The notes under the pieces are model-generated. The model was given only the letters and a program-made list of their open reading frames with translations. It did not search any database and had not been told where the DNA came from. The position numbers and the translations under genes are program-made. A stretch of DNA of 64,000 bases from Negativicutes bacterium (GTDB taxonomy: Bacteria > Bacillota > Negativicutes > Anaeromusales > Anaeromusaceae), in assembly GCA_009929485.1 (NCBI GenBank), contig SAAJ01000013.1, positions 1 through 64,000 on the forward strand, written 5' to 3'. This document shows, one piece after another, positions 51,038 to 61,098 of this stretch (its first letter is position 1; each line of letters begins with the position of its first letter).

Positions 51038-52429
51038 TTATTCCCAAATTTTCCCCGGGTTCAGAATGCCTTTGGGGTCAAGGGCTTGCTTGACTAGCTT
51101 TAAGGTGTTTACGCCGGCTTCGCCCAGCGCTTTTTTCAGGTACGGGCGTTTGGTGATGCCGATGCCGTGCTCCCCGGACAAGGTGCCGCCAACCGAGAGG
51201 GCGGCGTCAAAAATTTCATTAATGGCTTGGTGTACTCGTTCTTCCTCGCCTTCTTTCGCTAAATCGCAAAGCACAGACGGGTGGACGTTGCCGTCACCGG
51301 CATGGCCATAGACAGCAATGGTCAAATTGTACTTTTCGCCGATTTGGCGGATGAGGCGGACCACCTCGGGGAAGGCGTCGCGCGGTACGGAAATATCTTC
51401 GCCAAAACGGTTGGGTGCAGCGGCGCCGATGGCGGAACTGAGACCGCGGCGGATGGACCAAATGTCGTCGACTTCCTCCTGCGAAGCGGCTACGCGCATT
51501 TCCAGTACGGCGTGTTTTTGCGCGATGGCTTCGATTTGACGCGCCTGCTTGTCGAGGTCTGCGTCGGTTTCGCCGTCGATTTCCAAAACAACGCAGGCTC
51601 CAATTTCATCCTTGATATCAAGATGGCGGTGCTTAGCTACTGCCTGAATGCTGATTTGGTCCATTAATTCTGCCGCCGCCGGCACGACGCCGGAGGAGAG
51701 CATGCTGTGAATGGTGTTGCAGGCGTTGTCCAAAGTGGGAAACATTAATTGCAGCGTGTTGCGCTTTTTAGGCATGGGAATAAGACGGAGCAGGATCTTG
51801 GTGATAACTCCTAAGGTTCCCTCCGAGCCGGTGAAAAGTTGTGTAAGGTTATAGCCTGTTACATTTTTAATGGCTTTGCCGCCGGTGTGGATGACGCTGC
51901 CATCCGCCAAGACAACTTCCAAGCCCATGACATAGTTGCTGGTGACGCCATATTTTACAGCCCGCATGCCGCCGGCATTTTCGCCGACATTGCCGCCCAG
52001 GGTGGAGTATTTCCAGCTGGCCGGATCTGGCGGAAAGAACAAGCCTTTTTCTGCGCAGGCATTGTAGACATCAATGGTGCGCACTCCTGGTTCCACGGTG
52101 ACCATCATATTTCGCTCGTCAAGCTCCAGAATGTTGGTTAGGCGGTCCGTCGCCAAAGAGATGCCCTGTGCTGTGGGAATGCTGCCGCCGGTGCGGCCGC
52201 TGGCGGTACCGCGAGGCGTGACGGGAATGCTGTATTTGTTGGCAATGGTCATAATCTTGGCTACGTCTTCCGTAGAGCCGGGACGCAGGACCAGGGTGGG
52301 AATGTTTTGTGTCGACATGGGAATAAACGAAGAATCGTAGGAATACCCAAAACATTCGTGAGTGGTCTCGATACAATGCTCTGCGCCTACAACGGCGCGA
52401 AGTTTTTCTTTGACTTCTTTCGCTATCAT
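51038..52429 (-). CDS. glcD: FAD-linked 2-hydroxyacid dehydrogenase (GlcD/D-lactate dehydrogenase-like)
   Basis: Oxidises glycolate, D-lactate or a related 2-hydroxyacid to the keto acid. The 463-residue protein has the FAD-binding domain LVLRPGSTEDVAKIM, PVTPRGTASGRTGGSIP and GGNVGENAGGMRAVKYG, then FTGSEGTLGVITKI. The C-terminal domain has YGHAGDGNVHP and SGEHGIGITKRPYL. The start is the ATG at 52429 after GGAGGG; an in-frame upstream codon at 52450 lies before that site. It is the first gene of glcD-glcF-dcuC, downstream of a LysR gene on the same strand. Confidence 0.92.
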   Translation of the reverse strand: MIAKEVKEKLRAVVGAEHCIETTHECFGYSYDSSFIPMSTQNIPTLVLRPGSTEDVAKIMTIANKYSIPVTPRGTASGRTGGSIPTAQGISLATDRLTNILELDERNMMVTVEPGVRTIDVYNACAEKGLFFPPDPASWKYSTLGGNVGENAGGMRAVKYGVTSNYVMGLEVVLADGSVIHTGGKAIKNVTGYNLTQLFTGSEGTLGVITKILLRLIPMPKKRNTLQLMFPTLDNACNTIHSMLSSGVVPAAAELMDQISIQAVAKHRHLDIKDEIGACVVLEIDGETDADLDKQARQIEAIAQKHAVLEMRVAASQEEVDDIWSIRRGLSSAIGAAAPNRFGEDISVPRDAFPEVVRLIRQIGEKYNLTIAVYGHAGDGNVHPSVLCDLAKEGEEERVHQAINEIFDAALSVGGTLSGEHGIGITKRPYLKKALGEAGVNTLKLVKQALDPKGILNPGKIWE

Positions 52430-52561
52430 ATAAAATCCCTCCGCTTTCACTTGAGCCCGGTTGGTTTTCGAGGCGGGCCTTTCTGTGCCTACCGTAACAT
52501 ACTCGCCAGAAGGAAGGGAAATATGCGATTTCGATAAGATGATAGGTTTTGCCTATAAGAG

Positions 52562-52591
52562 CAAAAAGAAAACGCCTTCCGTAGAAGGCGT
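52562..52591 (-). terminator. terminator between LysR gene and glcD
   Basis: On the minus strand ACGCCTTC-tacg-GAAGGCGT is followed by TTTTCTTTTT. Confidence 0.85.
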
Positions 52592-52605
52592 AGGTTCGAC
52601 ATAGG

Positions 52606-53514
52606 CTATTCTAGCGTCGGGGCGGCAGGTTCTGGTATAACCCGGTAGCGCTGGGAGATGAAATCGACAAAAGCTTGGGAAGCAGTGGATAAGTATTTGT
52701 CTTTTTTCCAAGCTAGGCCAATATCAAAAGTGATGGGCTCAGCAAGCGGAACAATGCCGATTTGCGGCTGGTTTTTAACGACCATATTCATCAGAAAAGA
52801 GATGCCGGAGCCGTTGGCGATTAACCCTAAAATGGTTTTAATTTGGTTGGATGTAAAGATGCGGTTGGGAACAAAGTGTTGGCGCAGGCATTTGCTTAGC
52901 ACTACTTGATGCTGAAAAGCTCGCTCGTGGAGGAGAATGAAATTTTCGTTTTTCAATTGGTCAAAACGAACTGCTTTTTTTCCGCGTAGCGGATGCTGCA
53001 AGGGTACGCAGAGCACCAGCTGTTCTTGCATGATGGGCAGCAGATGCAAAGAGTCCGATGTTTCCGGCAGGATGATCATGGCCAAATCCAACTCGTCGGT
53101 TTCCAACTTGGCAGCGGAATCTAAAGAAGAGGTTTCTTCAAAAGCGATGAGTTCAAGGCCGGGATGGCTTTGGCGGAAGCTGGAGAATATTTCGGGAAAT
53201 AACTCGGATTCGATCATCGGCGGGACGCCAACCTTTACCGTGCCTTTGCGCAGCTCTTTATAGTCTTGAATTTCCTGCACTCCTTGACGGAAATCAGCTA
53301 AAATCCTTTCCATGCGGGCGAGGAAAACCTGGCCTTCGACGGTTAACACCGCTTTTTTCTTGCGGCGGTCAAAAAGCTGTACGCCGATTTCTTCTTCCAG
53401 CTTGCGAATGCCTTGGGTGATTGAGGGCTGCGCCACATGAAGAGCTTCGGCAGCACGGGTAAAGCTGTTCAATTTTCCTACGGTGCAGAAATACTCAATT
53501 TGTCGCAGTTCCAT
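52606..53514 (-). CDS. LysR-family transcriptional regulator (first)
   Basis: A 302-residue regulator with an N-terminal HTH (MELRQIEYFCTVGKLNSFTR, AAEALHVAQPSITQGIRKLE) and a periplasmic-binding-like effector domain (about 90-295). The start is the ATG at 53514 after GGAGGAG; the longer frame to 53562 has no site. It lies upstream of, and in the same direction as, glcD-glcF-dcuC, separated by a terminator, so control of that operon is a reasonable guess. A second LysR gene lies just behind it. Confidence 0.88.
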   Translation of the reverse strand: MELRQIEYFCTVGKLNSFTRAAEALHVAQPSITQGIRKLEEEIGVQLFDRRKKKAVLTVEGQVFLARMERILADFRQGVQEIQDYKELRKGTVKVGVPPMIESELFPEIFSSFRQSHPGLELIAFEETSSLDSAAKLETDELDLAMIILPETSDSLHLLPIMQEQLVLCVPLQHPLRGKKAVRFDQLKNENFILLHERAFQHQVVLSKCLRQHFVPNRIFTSNQIKTILGLIANGSGISFLMNMVVKNQPQIGIVPLAEPITFDIGLAWKKDKYLSTASQAFVDFISQRYRVIPEPAAPTLE

Positions 53515-53600
53515 AAGGCTCCTCCGTATATAGCCGCCTAGCTGGTGGCTTTTTCTAACCATAGCAAAGGCAAGTCGGTTGTGTCAAAGGGGGGCATTTT

Positions 53601-54515
53601 TTATTGGAGCACTTGCTTCATCAATTGGATGAATTCCCGAGCAGCTTGGGAAAGATAGCGGCCTTTGGCAAAAGCGACGATGACGGTGCGCTTAGGAGTA
53701 GGAGAAAGTGAAAAGTAGCAGGGGTTTTTATCGATGCTGCTGGCCCGGATCAGCGTATCTGGCAAAAGAGCGGCGCCCATGCCAGCGCCCACTAGGGCCT
53801 GGGCAGCATTCATGCTTTGCGTTTCCAACAAGATTTTAGGAGTAAAGCGGGCTTTGCCGCATAAAGAGAAAAGCGTGTCGTGTAATTTTTGCCCTTGGTC
53901 CATGAGGATAAAGGGCGTATCGGCGACGGCCTTGAGGCGAATCCTTGGAGGCTCGTAATAATCGCCTGGCGTGCGCTTATATCGCAAAGAAAGAGCGTGA
54001 TTAGGCGGCAGGGCTAAGAGCAGCTCTTCTTGGAAAAGCTCTTCGTAGTCAAAAGCCTTTGTATTGATAGGCAGAAGAGAAAGAGAAAAATCCGTTTCAC
54101 CGTTCAGTGCTAGTTCTTCGAGGCTGCGCGTTGTGTCTTCTTTGAGAATGAGTTCGATACCGGGGTATTTCTGTCCAAAAGCGGGAATGATCTGCGAGAG
54201 CAGGTAGGTGCTGCGAAAAGGCGAGCTGCCGATAGTGAGGCGGCCGCGGCGCAGATTGGCAACGTCGGCTACCTTCTTATCGAACTGATCACTCAAGTCC
54301 AGAACCTGCCGGGCTGTTTCCAAGTACAATTCGCCAATATAGGTGAGGCGCAGCGGCGACGCGCTGCGGTCAAAGAGGGGAAAACCGATTTTATCTTCTA
54401 ACTTGATGATGAGCTGGCTGAGGGAAGGCTGCGAAATATAGAGCTTTTTGGCAGCAAGAGAAAAACTTTTTTCCTCGGCTACTTTCAGTACATACTTGTA
54501 TTGACGAAACTCCAC
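53601..54515 (-). CDS. LysR-family transcriptional regulator (second, TtdR-like position)
   Basis: A 304-residue regulator. HTH: EFRQYKYVLKVAEEKSFSLA, AKKLYISQPSLSQLIIKLED. The effector domain starts at about residue 90 (RRGRLTIGSSPFRSTYLL). Start is GTG at 54515 with GGGAGG ten bases upstream. It is divergent from the DASS carrier and ttdAB; E. coli controls its tartrate genes with a divergent LysR protein (TtdR), so this gene probably does the same job. Confidence 0.88.
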   Translation of the reverse strand: MEFRQYKYVLKVAEEKSFSLAAKKLYISQPSLSQLIIKLEDKIGFPLFDRSASPLRLTYIGELYLETARQVLDLSDQFDKKVADVANLRRGRLTIGSSPFRSTYLLSQIIPAFGQKYPGIELILKEDTTRSLEELALNGETDFSLSLLPINTKAFDYEELFQEELLLALPPNHALSLRYKRTPGDYYEPPRIRLKAVADTPFILMDQGQKLHDTLFSLCGKARFTPKILLETQSMNAAQALVGAGMGAALLPDTLIRASSIDKNPCYFSLSPTPKRTVIVAFAKGRYLSQAAREFIQLMKQVLQ

Positions 54516-54530
54516 GGTGGCATGCCTCCC

Positions 54531-54589
54531 TATATAACTTTAAAACTATATGAATCATAAAATTATTGGTATTAGACTTATATAAAAGT
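54531..54589. promoter_or_regulatory. candidate LysR operators in the tartrate divergent region
   Basis: TATAACTTTAAAACTATA (inside 54531-54553) is an A/T dyad of the T-N11-A type, and ACTTATATAAAAGT (54576-54589) is a near-perfect palindrome. Both lie between the LysR start and the carrier gene, at spacing normal for LysR regulators. Confidence 0.4.
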
Positions 54590-54699
54590 ATATTCTATCC
54601 TTTAAAGTGTGTAAAGGACAGCGCTGTCAAAACAAAAAACTGATTTTTCTCGATTCTCTACAAACCGAATTTTTTTCGGGCATGCAGGAGGACTAATGT

Positions 54700-56100
54700 A
54701 TGAATCGTTTATTTCGGGGAGGCTTTGTTATAGCGTTGCTGGCCGGCTTATGGTTTTCGCCGACGCCTGCAGGGCTTACGCTGCCCGCATGGCATTTGTT
54801 TGCCGTGTTTGCGGCGACGATCTGCGGCTTTGTTTTGCAGCCGATGCCTTTAGGGGCCGTGGCGCTGGCAGGTATTACTTTTGCGGCGCTCACAGGAACG
54901 CTGAAACCGGCGGAGGCCCTGGCGGGTTTCAGCAATACCACGATCTGGCTCATTGTTTCAGCCTTTCTTTTTGCGAAAGGCTTTATTAAAACCGGTTTAG
55001 GGCGACGGATTTCTTATAAGCTCATCGGCTGTTTTGGCAACAGCACTCTCAAGCTGGGTTATACGTTGGTGCTCAGCGATTTCATTATCAGCCCGGCTAC
55101 GCCGTCTAATACGGCGCGTTCCGGAGGCATCATGTTTCCCATTGTGCGCAGCTTGGCTTCCGCTTTTAAGTCGGAGCCGGGTCCGACGGGGCGCAAGATT
55201 GGCGCATATATTCTAGCGGTTTCTTTTCAGGCAGATGCGCCTATTGCTGCGTCTTTCTTGACAGCCTGCGCGCCAAATCCGTTGATGGCGACACTGGCGC
55301 TGCAGACGGTAGGCATTGAGCTGAGCTGGGGGCTCTGGGCCATGGCGGCCGTGGTGCCAAGCCTCTTGTCTTTGCTGCTGATTCCTTATTTGCTGTACAA
55401 GCTGTATCCGCCGGAGATTAAGCGTACACCGGAGGCGCAGCAGATTGCGCAGGAAGAATTGGCGGCCATGGGGCCTATGAGTCGGGACGAAAAAATTATC
55501 AGCGGCGTCTTTATCGGTGCGCTGCTTTTATGGAGTACGTCGCAGTTGACCCATCTTGACGCCACGGTAGTGGCTTTGCTAGGCGTTACGGTGATGTTGA
55601 TGACGGAAGTGCTGTCTTGGAAGGAAGTGCTGGAAGAACAAGGCGCTTGGGATGGCATGATGTGGATGGGCGGCATTGTTGGTCTGGCGGATGCGCTGAA
55701 CAAAAAAGGCGTGATTGCCTGGTTTGCACAAAGCGTGACCGGCTTGCTTGATGGCGTTTCCTGGATTCCGACGCTGCTGATTTTGTTTGTAGTGTATTTG
55801 TACAGCCATTATGCGTTTGCCAGCCTTTCGGCGCATGCCACAGCGATGTATGCGGCGTTTTTGGCGGTGGCAGTCAGCGCAGGGGCACCGCCGTATTTGG
55901 CGGCGCTGGGACTGGCTTTTTTATCGAATTTGATGGCCGGGCTGACGCATTATGCCACAGGAGCAGCTCCCATCTATTTCGGCGCTGGGTATATCGGCCA
56001 GAAGGAATGGTGGAATATCGGTTTTATCTTGTCGGTGACTAATTTCATCATCTGGATTGGCGTGGGCGCCGTATGGTGGAAATTTATCGGCTTATGGTAA
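54700..56100 (+). CDS. DASS-family anion transporter (CitT/TtdT-like)
   Basis: Takes up a di- or tricarboxylate, or exchanges it for succinate. The 466-residue membrane protein has 12 or so segments with family motifs GFSNTTIWLIVSAFLFAKG, LSDFIISPATPSNTARSGGI and a C-terminal SHYAFASLSAHATAMYAAF with NLMAGLTHYATG. GGAGG lies nine bases before the ATG. It is followed within 50 bp by ttdAB, which makes L-tartrate the likely cargo. Confidence 0.87.
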   Translation: MNRLFRGGFVIALLAGLWFSPTPAGLTLPAWHLFAVFAATICGFVLQPMPLGAVALAGITFAALTGTLKPAEALAGFSNTTIWLIVSAFLFAKGFIKTGLGRRISYKLIGCFGNSTLKLGYTLVLSDFIISPATPSNTARSGGIMFPIVRSLASAFKSEPGPTGRKIGAYILAVSFQADAPIAASFLTACAPNPLMATLALQTVGIELSWGLWAMAAVVPSLLSLLLIPYLLYKLYPPEIKRTPEAQQIAQEELAAMGPMSRDEKIISGVFIGALLLWSTSQLTHLDATVVALLGVTVMLMTEVLSWKEVLEEQGAWDGMMWMGGIVGLADALNKKGVIAWFAQSVTGLLDGVSWIPTLLILFVVYLYSHYAFASLSAHATAMYAAFLAVAVSAGAPPYLAALGLAFLSNLMAGLTHYATGAAPIYFGAGYIGQKEWWNIGFILSVTNFIIWIGVGAVWWKFIGLW

Positions 56101-56146
56101 GCAAAAGATGACTTGCGAGTATAGCAAAAAAGAAAGAGGGATGACG

Positions 56147-57046
56147 ATGAAAAAAGAAGAGGCTGTAGTACGTCTCACCGAGATCATTGCCAATTTTGTA
56201 GGGTATACAGGCAAAGTTTTGCCGGATGATGTGAAGGCAAAGCTGCGGGAACTAGGTGCTCAAGAAGAGACGCCGCTGGCCAAAATCATTTATGAAGCCA
56301 TGTTTAAAAACCAAGAGTTGGCGGTTTCCTTGGATCGTCCAAGCTGCCAGGACACCGGAGCTATACAATTTTTTCTGCAGTGCGGATCGGAGTTTCCGTA
56401 TATTGCGGAGATGGAGCAAATTTTACATGACGCTGTTGTAAAAGCCACCCAAGAAGCTCCTTTGCGGCATAACAGCGTGGAGACTTTTGACGAATACAAC
56501 ACAGGAAAAAATGTCGGTAAAGGCGTGCCTTCTATTTTCTGGGATATCGTTCCCGGCAGCGACGAGCTTTCTGTACACACTTATATGGCGGGCGGCGGCT
56601 GCAGTCTGCCTGGTAAAGCCATGGTGCTCATGCCTGGCGAAGGGTATGAAGGGGTGACGCGTTTTGTGCTGGACGTGATGACCAGTTACGGCCTTAATGC
56701 ATGCCCGCCGCTTTTAGTGGGCGTAGGGATTGCGACTTCGGTGGAAACGGCGGCATTGCTTTCGAAAAAAGCCTTAATGCGTCCTCTTGGTTCGCATAAT
56801 GCCAACGAACGGGCTGCCAAAATGGAGACGCTCCTGGAAGAGGGCATCAACCAGATCGGCTTGGGGCCGCAAGGGCTTACCGGAAAAAATTCGGTATTGG
56901 GCGTGCATATTGAAAATACAGCCAGACATCCGTCAGTAATCGGCGTAGCCGTGAATGTCGGCTGCTGGTCGCACCGGCGCGGACACATTGTCTTTGACCG
57001 GGAATTGAACTATACGATTAACTCTCATGCGGAGGTGGCGTTCTAA
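56147..57046 (+). CDS. ttdA: L(+)-tartrate dehydratase subunit alpha
   Basis: With the beta subunit converts L-tartrate to oxaloacetate and water using a [4Fe-4S] cluster. The 299-residue protein matches E. coli TtdA (303 residues) nearly end to end: [15 protein letters not shown] (first cluster Cys), [37 protein letters not shown] (second Cys), [20 protein letters not shown] and [14 protein letters not shown] (third). The ATG at 56147 lies six bases after GAGGG; the ATG at 56141 touches that site. Related fumarases share the fold, but these motifs are closest to TtdA. Confidence 0.9.
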   Translation: MKKEEAVVRLTEIIANFVGYTGKVLPDDVKAKLRELGAQEETPLAKIIYEAMFKNQELAVSLDRPSCQDTGAIQFFLQCGSEFPYIAEMEQILHDAVVKATQEAPLRHNSVETFDEYNTGKNVGKGVPSIFWDIVPGSDELSVHTYMAGGGCSLPGKAMVLMPGEGYEGVTRFVLDVMTSYGLNACPPLLVGVGIATSVETAALLSKKALMRPLGSHNANERAAKMETLLEEGINQIGLGPQGLTGKNSVLGVHIENTARHPSVIGVAVNVGCWSHRRGHIVFDRELNYTINSHAEVAF

Positions 57047-57657
57047 TGGCGAAGAAAATCCTGACAACTCCTATTCAAGCGGCAGATCTGGCGGATATTC
57101 ATGCGGGCGATATTGTATATTTGAACGGTCATATTACTACCTGTCGCGACGTAGCGCATCGGCGGCTCATCGAAGAAGGACGCCAGCTGCCGGTAGATTT
57201 GGATGGCGGCGCTATTTTGCACGCAGGTCCCATTATCCGTACCTGCGGCGAAGACAAGTATGAAATGGTTTCCGTCGGGCCGACCACCAGCATGCGCATG
57301 GAAAAGTTTGAAAAAGAGTTTATCAAAGAGACCGGCGTCAAGCTTATCGTTGGCAAAGGCGGCATGGGTAACGGAACCATGGAAGGCTGCCGGGATTATA
57401 AGGCCGTACATGCTGTTTTCCCTGCAGGCTGTGCGGTGGTAGCAGCGGCTTGCGTAGAAGAAATCGAAGATGCCAACTGGAAGGACTTGGGCATGCCGGA
57501 AACGCTCTGGACTTGCCGAGTAAAAGAATTTGGCCCGCTTATTATTTCCATAGACACACATGGCCGGAATCTGTTTGAAGAAAATAAAATCATCTTTAAC
57601 GAGAAAAAAGAAAAAGCCATTGCGGAGATTTCCGCTCAAGTAGGATTTATTAAGTAA
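57046..57657 (+). CDS. ttdB: L(+)-tartrate dehydratase subunit beta
   Basis: The 203-residue C-terminal-type subunit of class I hydro-lyases. [60 protein letters not shown] and [16 protein letters not shown] match E. coli TtdB closely. Its ATG shares one base with the ttdA stop codon, so translation is coupled. A hairpin terminator follows. Confidence 0.92.
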   Translation: MAKKILTTPIQAADLADIHAGDIVYLNGHITTCRDVAHRRLIEEGRQLPVDLDGGAILHAGPIIRTCGEDKYEMVSVGPTTSMRMEKFEKEFIKETGVKLIVGKGGMGNGTMEGCRDYKAVHAVFPAGCAVVAAACVEEIEDANWKDLGMPETLWTCRVKEFGPLIISIDTHGRNLFEENKIIFNEKKEKAIAEISAQVGFIK

Positions 57658-57661
57658 GCCG

Positions 57662-57700
57662 AAAAGGCCGGCAGCGCGCGAGGTGCTGCCGGCCTTTTTT
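57662..57700. terminator. terminator shared by ttdB and the PEP synthase gene
   Basis: AAAAGGCCGGCAGC pairs with GCTGCCGGCC and has T6 on the plus strand and T4 on the minus strand. The genes on each side converge on it. Confidence 0.9.
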
Positions 57701-57702
57701 AG

Positions 57703-58890
57703 TTACGAGGGCTTGGTCAGTTTTTGCTCCATCTCCAGGACGCGCAGGGTGATTTTCATGACCGAGTCTGGATTAAGGGACATGGAGTCGATGCCCTCCT
57801 TAACCAGAAATTCGGCAAACTCAGGGTAATCGCTGGGCGCCTGGCCGCAGATGCCGCTGTGGCGTCCGTTGCGTTTTGCTCCCTGCACGGCTTGGGAGAC
57901 CGTGCGCAGTACGCCGGGGTCACGTTCGTCAAAGTCATGGGCCACAAGGGAAGAATCGCGGTCTACCCCGAGTGTCAACTGGGTGAGGTCGTTGGAACCA
58001 ATGGAAAAGCCGTCAAATACCTGGCTGAATTCATCAATCATAAGTACGTTGTTAGGAATTTCGCACATGACATAGACCTCTAGGCCATTTTCGCCGCGGC
58101 GCAAGCCGTTCTTAGCCATTTCTTCAATCACTTTTTCGGCTTCAGGCACGCGGCGGCAGAATGGGATCATCAAAATCAGGTTGGTTAGGCCCATGGTTTC
58201 GCGGACGCGTTTCATGGCTCGGCACTCCAAGGCGAAGCCTTCGCGGTATTTGTCGTCGTAGTAACGGGACGCGCCGCGGAAGCCGATCATGGGATTTTCT
58301 TCAGCCGGTTCAAAACCGCTGCCGCCGATCAAACTGGCATATTCATTGGTTTTAAAGTCACTCATGCGGATGATGACGGGTTTGGGATAAAAAGCCGCCG
58401 CAATAGTACCTACGCCGCAGGCCAGCTTTTCTACAAAGTATTCGGTTTTGTCTTCATAACCAAAGGTAAGGTCTTCGATTTTGCGAATTACCTCCGTATC
58501 GGTGATCATTTCCGGGTGAACCAAGGCCATAGGATGAATCTGAATGTAGCTGTTGATGATGAATTCCATTCGTGCCAGACCGACGCCGTCGTTGGGAAGC
58601 ATGGACATAGAAAAGGCCAAGTCTGGATCTCCTAAATTCATCATGATTTTTGTGCGAGGCCGTTTTAGGTCTGTCAAGTTGATGGTTTCCATGTGAAAGG
58701 GCAGTAAGCCTTGATAAACTTTGCCCTCTTCGCCGGTAGCGCAGTTGACGGTTACTTCTTCGCCGGTACGGATTGCTTCGGTAGCATGGCCAGTTCCCAC
58801 CACAGCGGGAATGCCGAGTTCGCGGCTGACGATGGCGGCATGGCAGGTGCGGCCGCCGCGGTTGGTTACAATGGCGCCGGCAGCCTTCAT
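57703..58890 (-). CDS. ppsA: phosphoenolpyruvate synthase, C-terminal part (split gene)
   Basis: Carries the phosphohistidine domain and the PEP/pyruvate-binding barrel of PEP synthase. In this 395-codon frame H17 lies in [15 protein letters not shown]. The barrel includes [58 protein letters not shown] and [10 protein letters not shown]. Its ATG overlaps the stop of the N-terminal frame (TAATG), and GGGAG lies six bases before it, so reinitiation is possible. The two frames together give about 805 residues, the normal PpsA size. One extra base near 58910 would rejoin them. Confidence 0.88.
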   Translation of the reverse strand: MKAAGAIVTNRGGRTCHAAIVSRELGIPAVVGTGHATEAIRTGEEVTVNCATGEEGKVYQGLLPFHMETINLTDLKRPRTKIMMNLGDPDLAFSMSMLPNDGVGLARMEFIINSYIQIHPMALVHPEMITDTEVIRKIEDLTFGYEDKTEYFVEKLACGVGTIAAAFYPKPVIIRMSDFKTNEYASLIGGSGFEPAEENPMIGFRGASRYYDDKYREGFALECRAMKRVRETMGLTNLILMIPFCRRVPEAEKVIEEMAKNGLRRGENGLEVYVMCEIPNNVLMIDEFSQVFDGFSIGSNDLTQLTLGVDRDSSLVAHDFDERDPGVLRTVSQAVQGAKRNGRHSGICGQAPSDYPEFAEFLVKEGIDSMSLNPDSVMKITLRVLEMEQKLTKPS

Positions 58891-60122
58891 TACAGGCTCC
58901 CAGTCTGCGTGGTAGTATCGGTTACTAAAACTTCTCCCGGTGCAAACTGGGCGAGTTGAGAGGTATGTTTAATGATGCGCGCCTTGCCGCTGCCTATTTT
59001 TTCGCCGACACTTTTACCAGTAGCCAAAAGCGGCCCGTGGCCGTCCAAATAGTATGTCTCCAGAACGTCGAGGAATTTTCCGGAACGTACTGTTTCCGGG
59101 CGGGCTTGTACAATAAATAGCTCGCCGCTCAGGCCGTCTTTGGCCCATTCAATATCCATAGGGCGGTTTTCGCCGGCTTTTTTTGAATAATGCTCTTCAA
59201 TGGTTAGGGCATATTGGGTCAAGGTGAGAATGTCCTCGTCATTCAGACAGAAATGGCGGCGATCCGCCTCTGGTACTTCGATGTTCCGCGTTAAGGCTTT
59301 GGAGCCGCCCAAGCCGTAGACCATTTTAATGCGTTTGTCCCCCAGGTTCTTGCGGATGATGGAGCGGTAGCCCTGGCGGAAGGTAGGCTTAAAAACATAG
59401 TATTCATCAGGCGTGACGGCTCCTTGTACAATGTTTTCGCCCAAGCCGTAGCAGGCGGTGATGAAGACTACGTCACGAAAGCCTGTTTCCGTATCAATGG
59501 TGAAGGTTATGCCGCTAACCGCTAGATCGGAGCGAACCATTTTCATGATGCCGATGGACAAGGCCACCTTGAAATTATCAAAGCCGTTGTTTAAGCGGTA
59601 GGAGATGGCGCGGTCCGTAAAAAGAGAGGCAAAGCACTTGAGGCAGGCTTCGCGCAAAGCGTGTTCGCCTCGGATGTTCAAATAGGTTTCCTGTTGGCCG
59701 GCAAAAGAAGCTGTCGGTAAATCCTCTGCCGTAGCCGAACTGCGCACTGCCACGTCGGTGTCAGGACCGTATTGGGAGCAGAGCTGCGCATAGGCGTTTT
59801 TGACTTCGGTCCAAATCTCTTCTGGAATGCCTGCGTTCAAGATCAAATCTCTAGCCCTCTTGCCGCACAAAGCCAACGCCGCCACATCATGCGTCGTAAC
59901 TTCTGACAACGCTTCTTGCAGCGGACCTAGGACGCCGCCGTCGCTCAAAAGTTTCCAGTAAGCTTCGGAGGTAATGGCGAAGCCGTTGGGAATCTTGATT
60001 CCTTGCGGGGTAAGCTCTCGGTACATCTCCCCTAAAGAAGCGTTTTTGCCGCCTGCAAGCGGCAGGTCTTCCAAACCGACTTTTTCAAACCAACGTATAA
60101 AACGTCCCTGTTGCACCGTCAT
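58890..60122 (-). CDS. ppsA: phosphoenolpyruvate synthase, N-terminal ATP-binding part (split gene)
   Basis: Carries the ATP-grasp domain that phosphorylates the carrier histidine. The 410-codon frame shows [39 protein letters not shown] (given in part of its length), [33 protein letters not shown] and DIEWAKDG. It ends [15 protein letters not shown] where other PEP synthases read LVTD.T..DWEPVM. The change is explained by loss of a single base near 58910. The ATG at 60122 follows AGGCGGG. As it stands the polypeptide lacks the catalytic histidine. Confidence 0.88.
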   Translation of the reverse strand: MTVQQGRFIRWFEKVGLEDLPLAGGKNASLGEMYRELTPQGIKIPNGFAITSEAYWKLLSDGGVLGPLQEALSEVTTHDVAALALCGKRARDLILNAGIPEEIWTEVKNAYAQLCSQYGPDTDVAVRSSATAEDLPTASFAGQQETYLNIRGEHALREACLKCFASLFTDRAISYRLNNGFDNFKVALSIGIMKMVRSDLAVSGITFTIDTETGFRDVVFITACYGLGENIVQGAVTPDEYYVFKPTFRQGYRSIIRKNLGDKRIKMVYGLGGSKALTRNIEVPEADRRHFCLNDEDILTLTQYALTIEEHYSKKAGENRPMDIEWAKDGLSGELFIVQARPETVRSGKFLDVLETYYLDGHGPLLATGKSVGEKIGSGKARIIKHTSQLAQFAPGEVLVTDTTTQTGSL

Positions 60123-60279
60123 CACATTCCCGCCTTTCTGTAGAAAAACAAATGCGATAGAGTTTTCTGATAATATTATTATATATCGTTAATTGCTTCT
60201 GCGATAGAGCAAGTGTATAATCGTTTCAGGCGTGCCTGAGGTTTTTAACCGGCGCTATCTTAGGAAGGACGAAAAGAGT

Positions 60280-60906
60280 ATGGAAAATATCATTTTTGAT
60301 GTAGACGGAACGTTGTGGGACTCCACGGAAGTGGTGGCCCAGGCCTGGAATAAAGCCATTGCAGAAGTCGGCGGGACCAAGGCAGTGGTGAACGCTGCCA
60401 TCTTGAAACGAGAGTTCGGTAAGACGATGAAGGTTATCGCGGACAATCTGTTTCCGGACGCTGACGAGGCAACGAAAGCCTTGTTGATGAAAAAATGTTG
60501 TGTTTATGAACACGAGGCGCTGGAAGAAAATGAAGAAACCTTATTGTATCCGGCGGTTGTGGAGACGATAAAAGAACTGGCGCAGCGGCACCGTTTGTTT
60601 ATCGTCAGTAACTGCCAGACCGGCTATATTGAGCTGTTTATGAAAAAGGCCGGCGTAGAAGCGTATATTGAAGACTGGGAATGTTTTGGCGATACGGGGA
60701 AAGTCAAAGGAGAGAATATCCGGCTGCTTATGGAGCGCAACAAGCTGGCTGGGGCCGTGTATGTCGGCGATACGCAGGGAGATTACGAAGCTACGCAACT
60801 GGCACGCATACCGTTTATCTTTGCCCAGTACGGTTTTGGCAGCGTAGAAAACCCTGCACAGGCGATTGAATGCTTTGAGGAATTGCTGCCGTTGTTTCGT
60901 AGATAA
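60280..60906 (+). CDS. HAD-superfamily phosphatase (Gph-like)
   Basis: A 208-residue hydrolase of the phosphoglycolate-phosphatase-like group. Motif I IFDVDGTLWDS holds the nucleophile and acid Asp pair, motif II is FIVSNCQTG, the Lys is in TGKVKGENI, and motif III is YVGDTQGDYEATQ. A helical cap domain occupies about residues 15-80. The start is the ATG at 60280; AGGAAGGA lies about ten bases upstream, and the frame back to 60232 lacks a site. Substrate is unknown. Confidence 0.85.
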   Translation: MENIIFDVDGTLWDSTEVVAQAWNKAIAEVGGTKAVVNAAILKREFGKTMKVIADNLFPDADEATKALLMKKCCVYEHEALEENEETLLYPAVVETIKELAQRHRLFIVSNCQTGYIELFMKKAGVEAYIEDWECFGDTGKVKGENIRLLMERNKLAGAVYVGDTQGDYEATQLARIPFIFAQYGFGSVENPAQAIECFEELLPLFRR

Positions 60907-60980
60907 GAATCTTAATTTTCTAGCTGCGCCGGGGTGAACAGAGTAAGCAGAAGCAATACTATGCGACGTAAATAGAGTTA

Positions 60981-61015
60981 ACCGCAATTCCTGGAGCTGG
61001 GAATTGCGGTTTTTC
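60981..61015 (+). terminator. terminator of the HAD phosphatase gene
   Basis: ACCGCAATTCC pairs with GGAATTGCGGT and runs into TTTTTC. Confidence 0.88.
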
Positions 61016-61023
61016 TTATGCTG

Positions 61024-61052
61024 TTGACAATTAGCATACATGCAGATAAAAT
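61024..61052 (+). promoter_or_regulatory. promoter of the arsR-type operon
   Basis: A perfect TTGACA (61024-61029) and TAAAAT (61047-61052) with a 17-bp spacer. AT-rich imperfect dyad sequence (ATACATGCAGATAAAATATG) overlaps the -10, where an ArsR repressor would bind. Confidence 0.7.
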
Positions 61053-61098
61053 ATGATTATAATCGAAAACGTGAATATAAAATAATAAGGAGGGCTCT

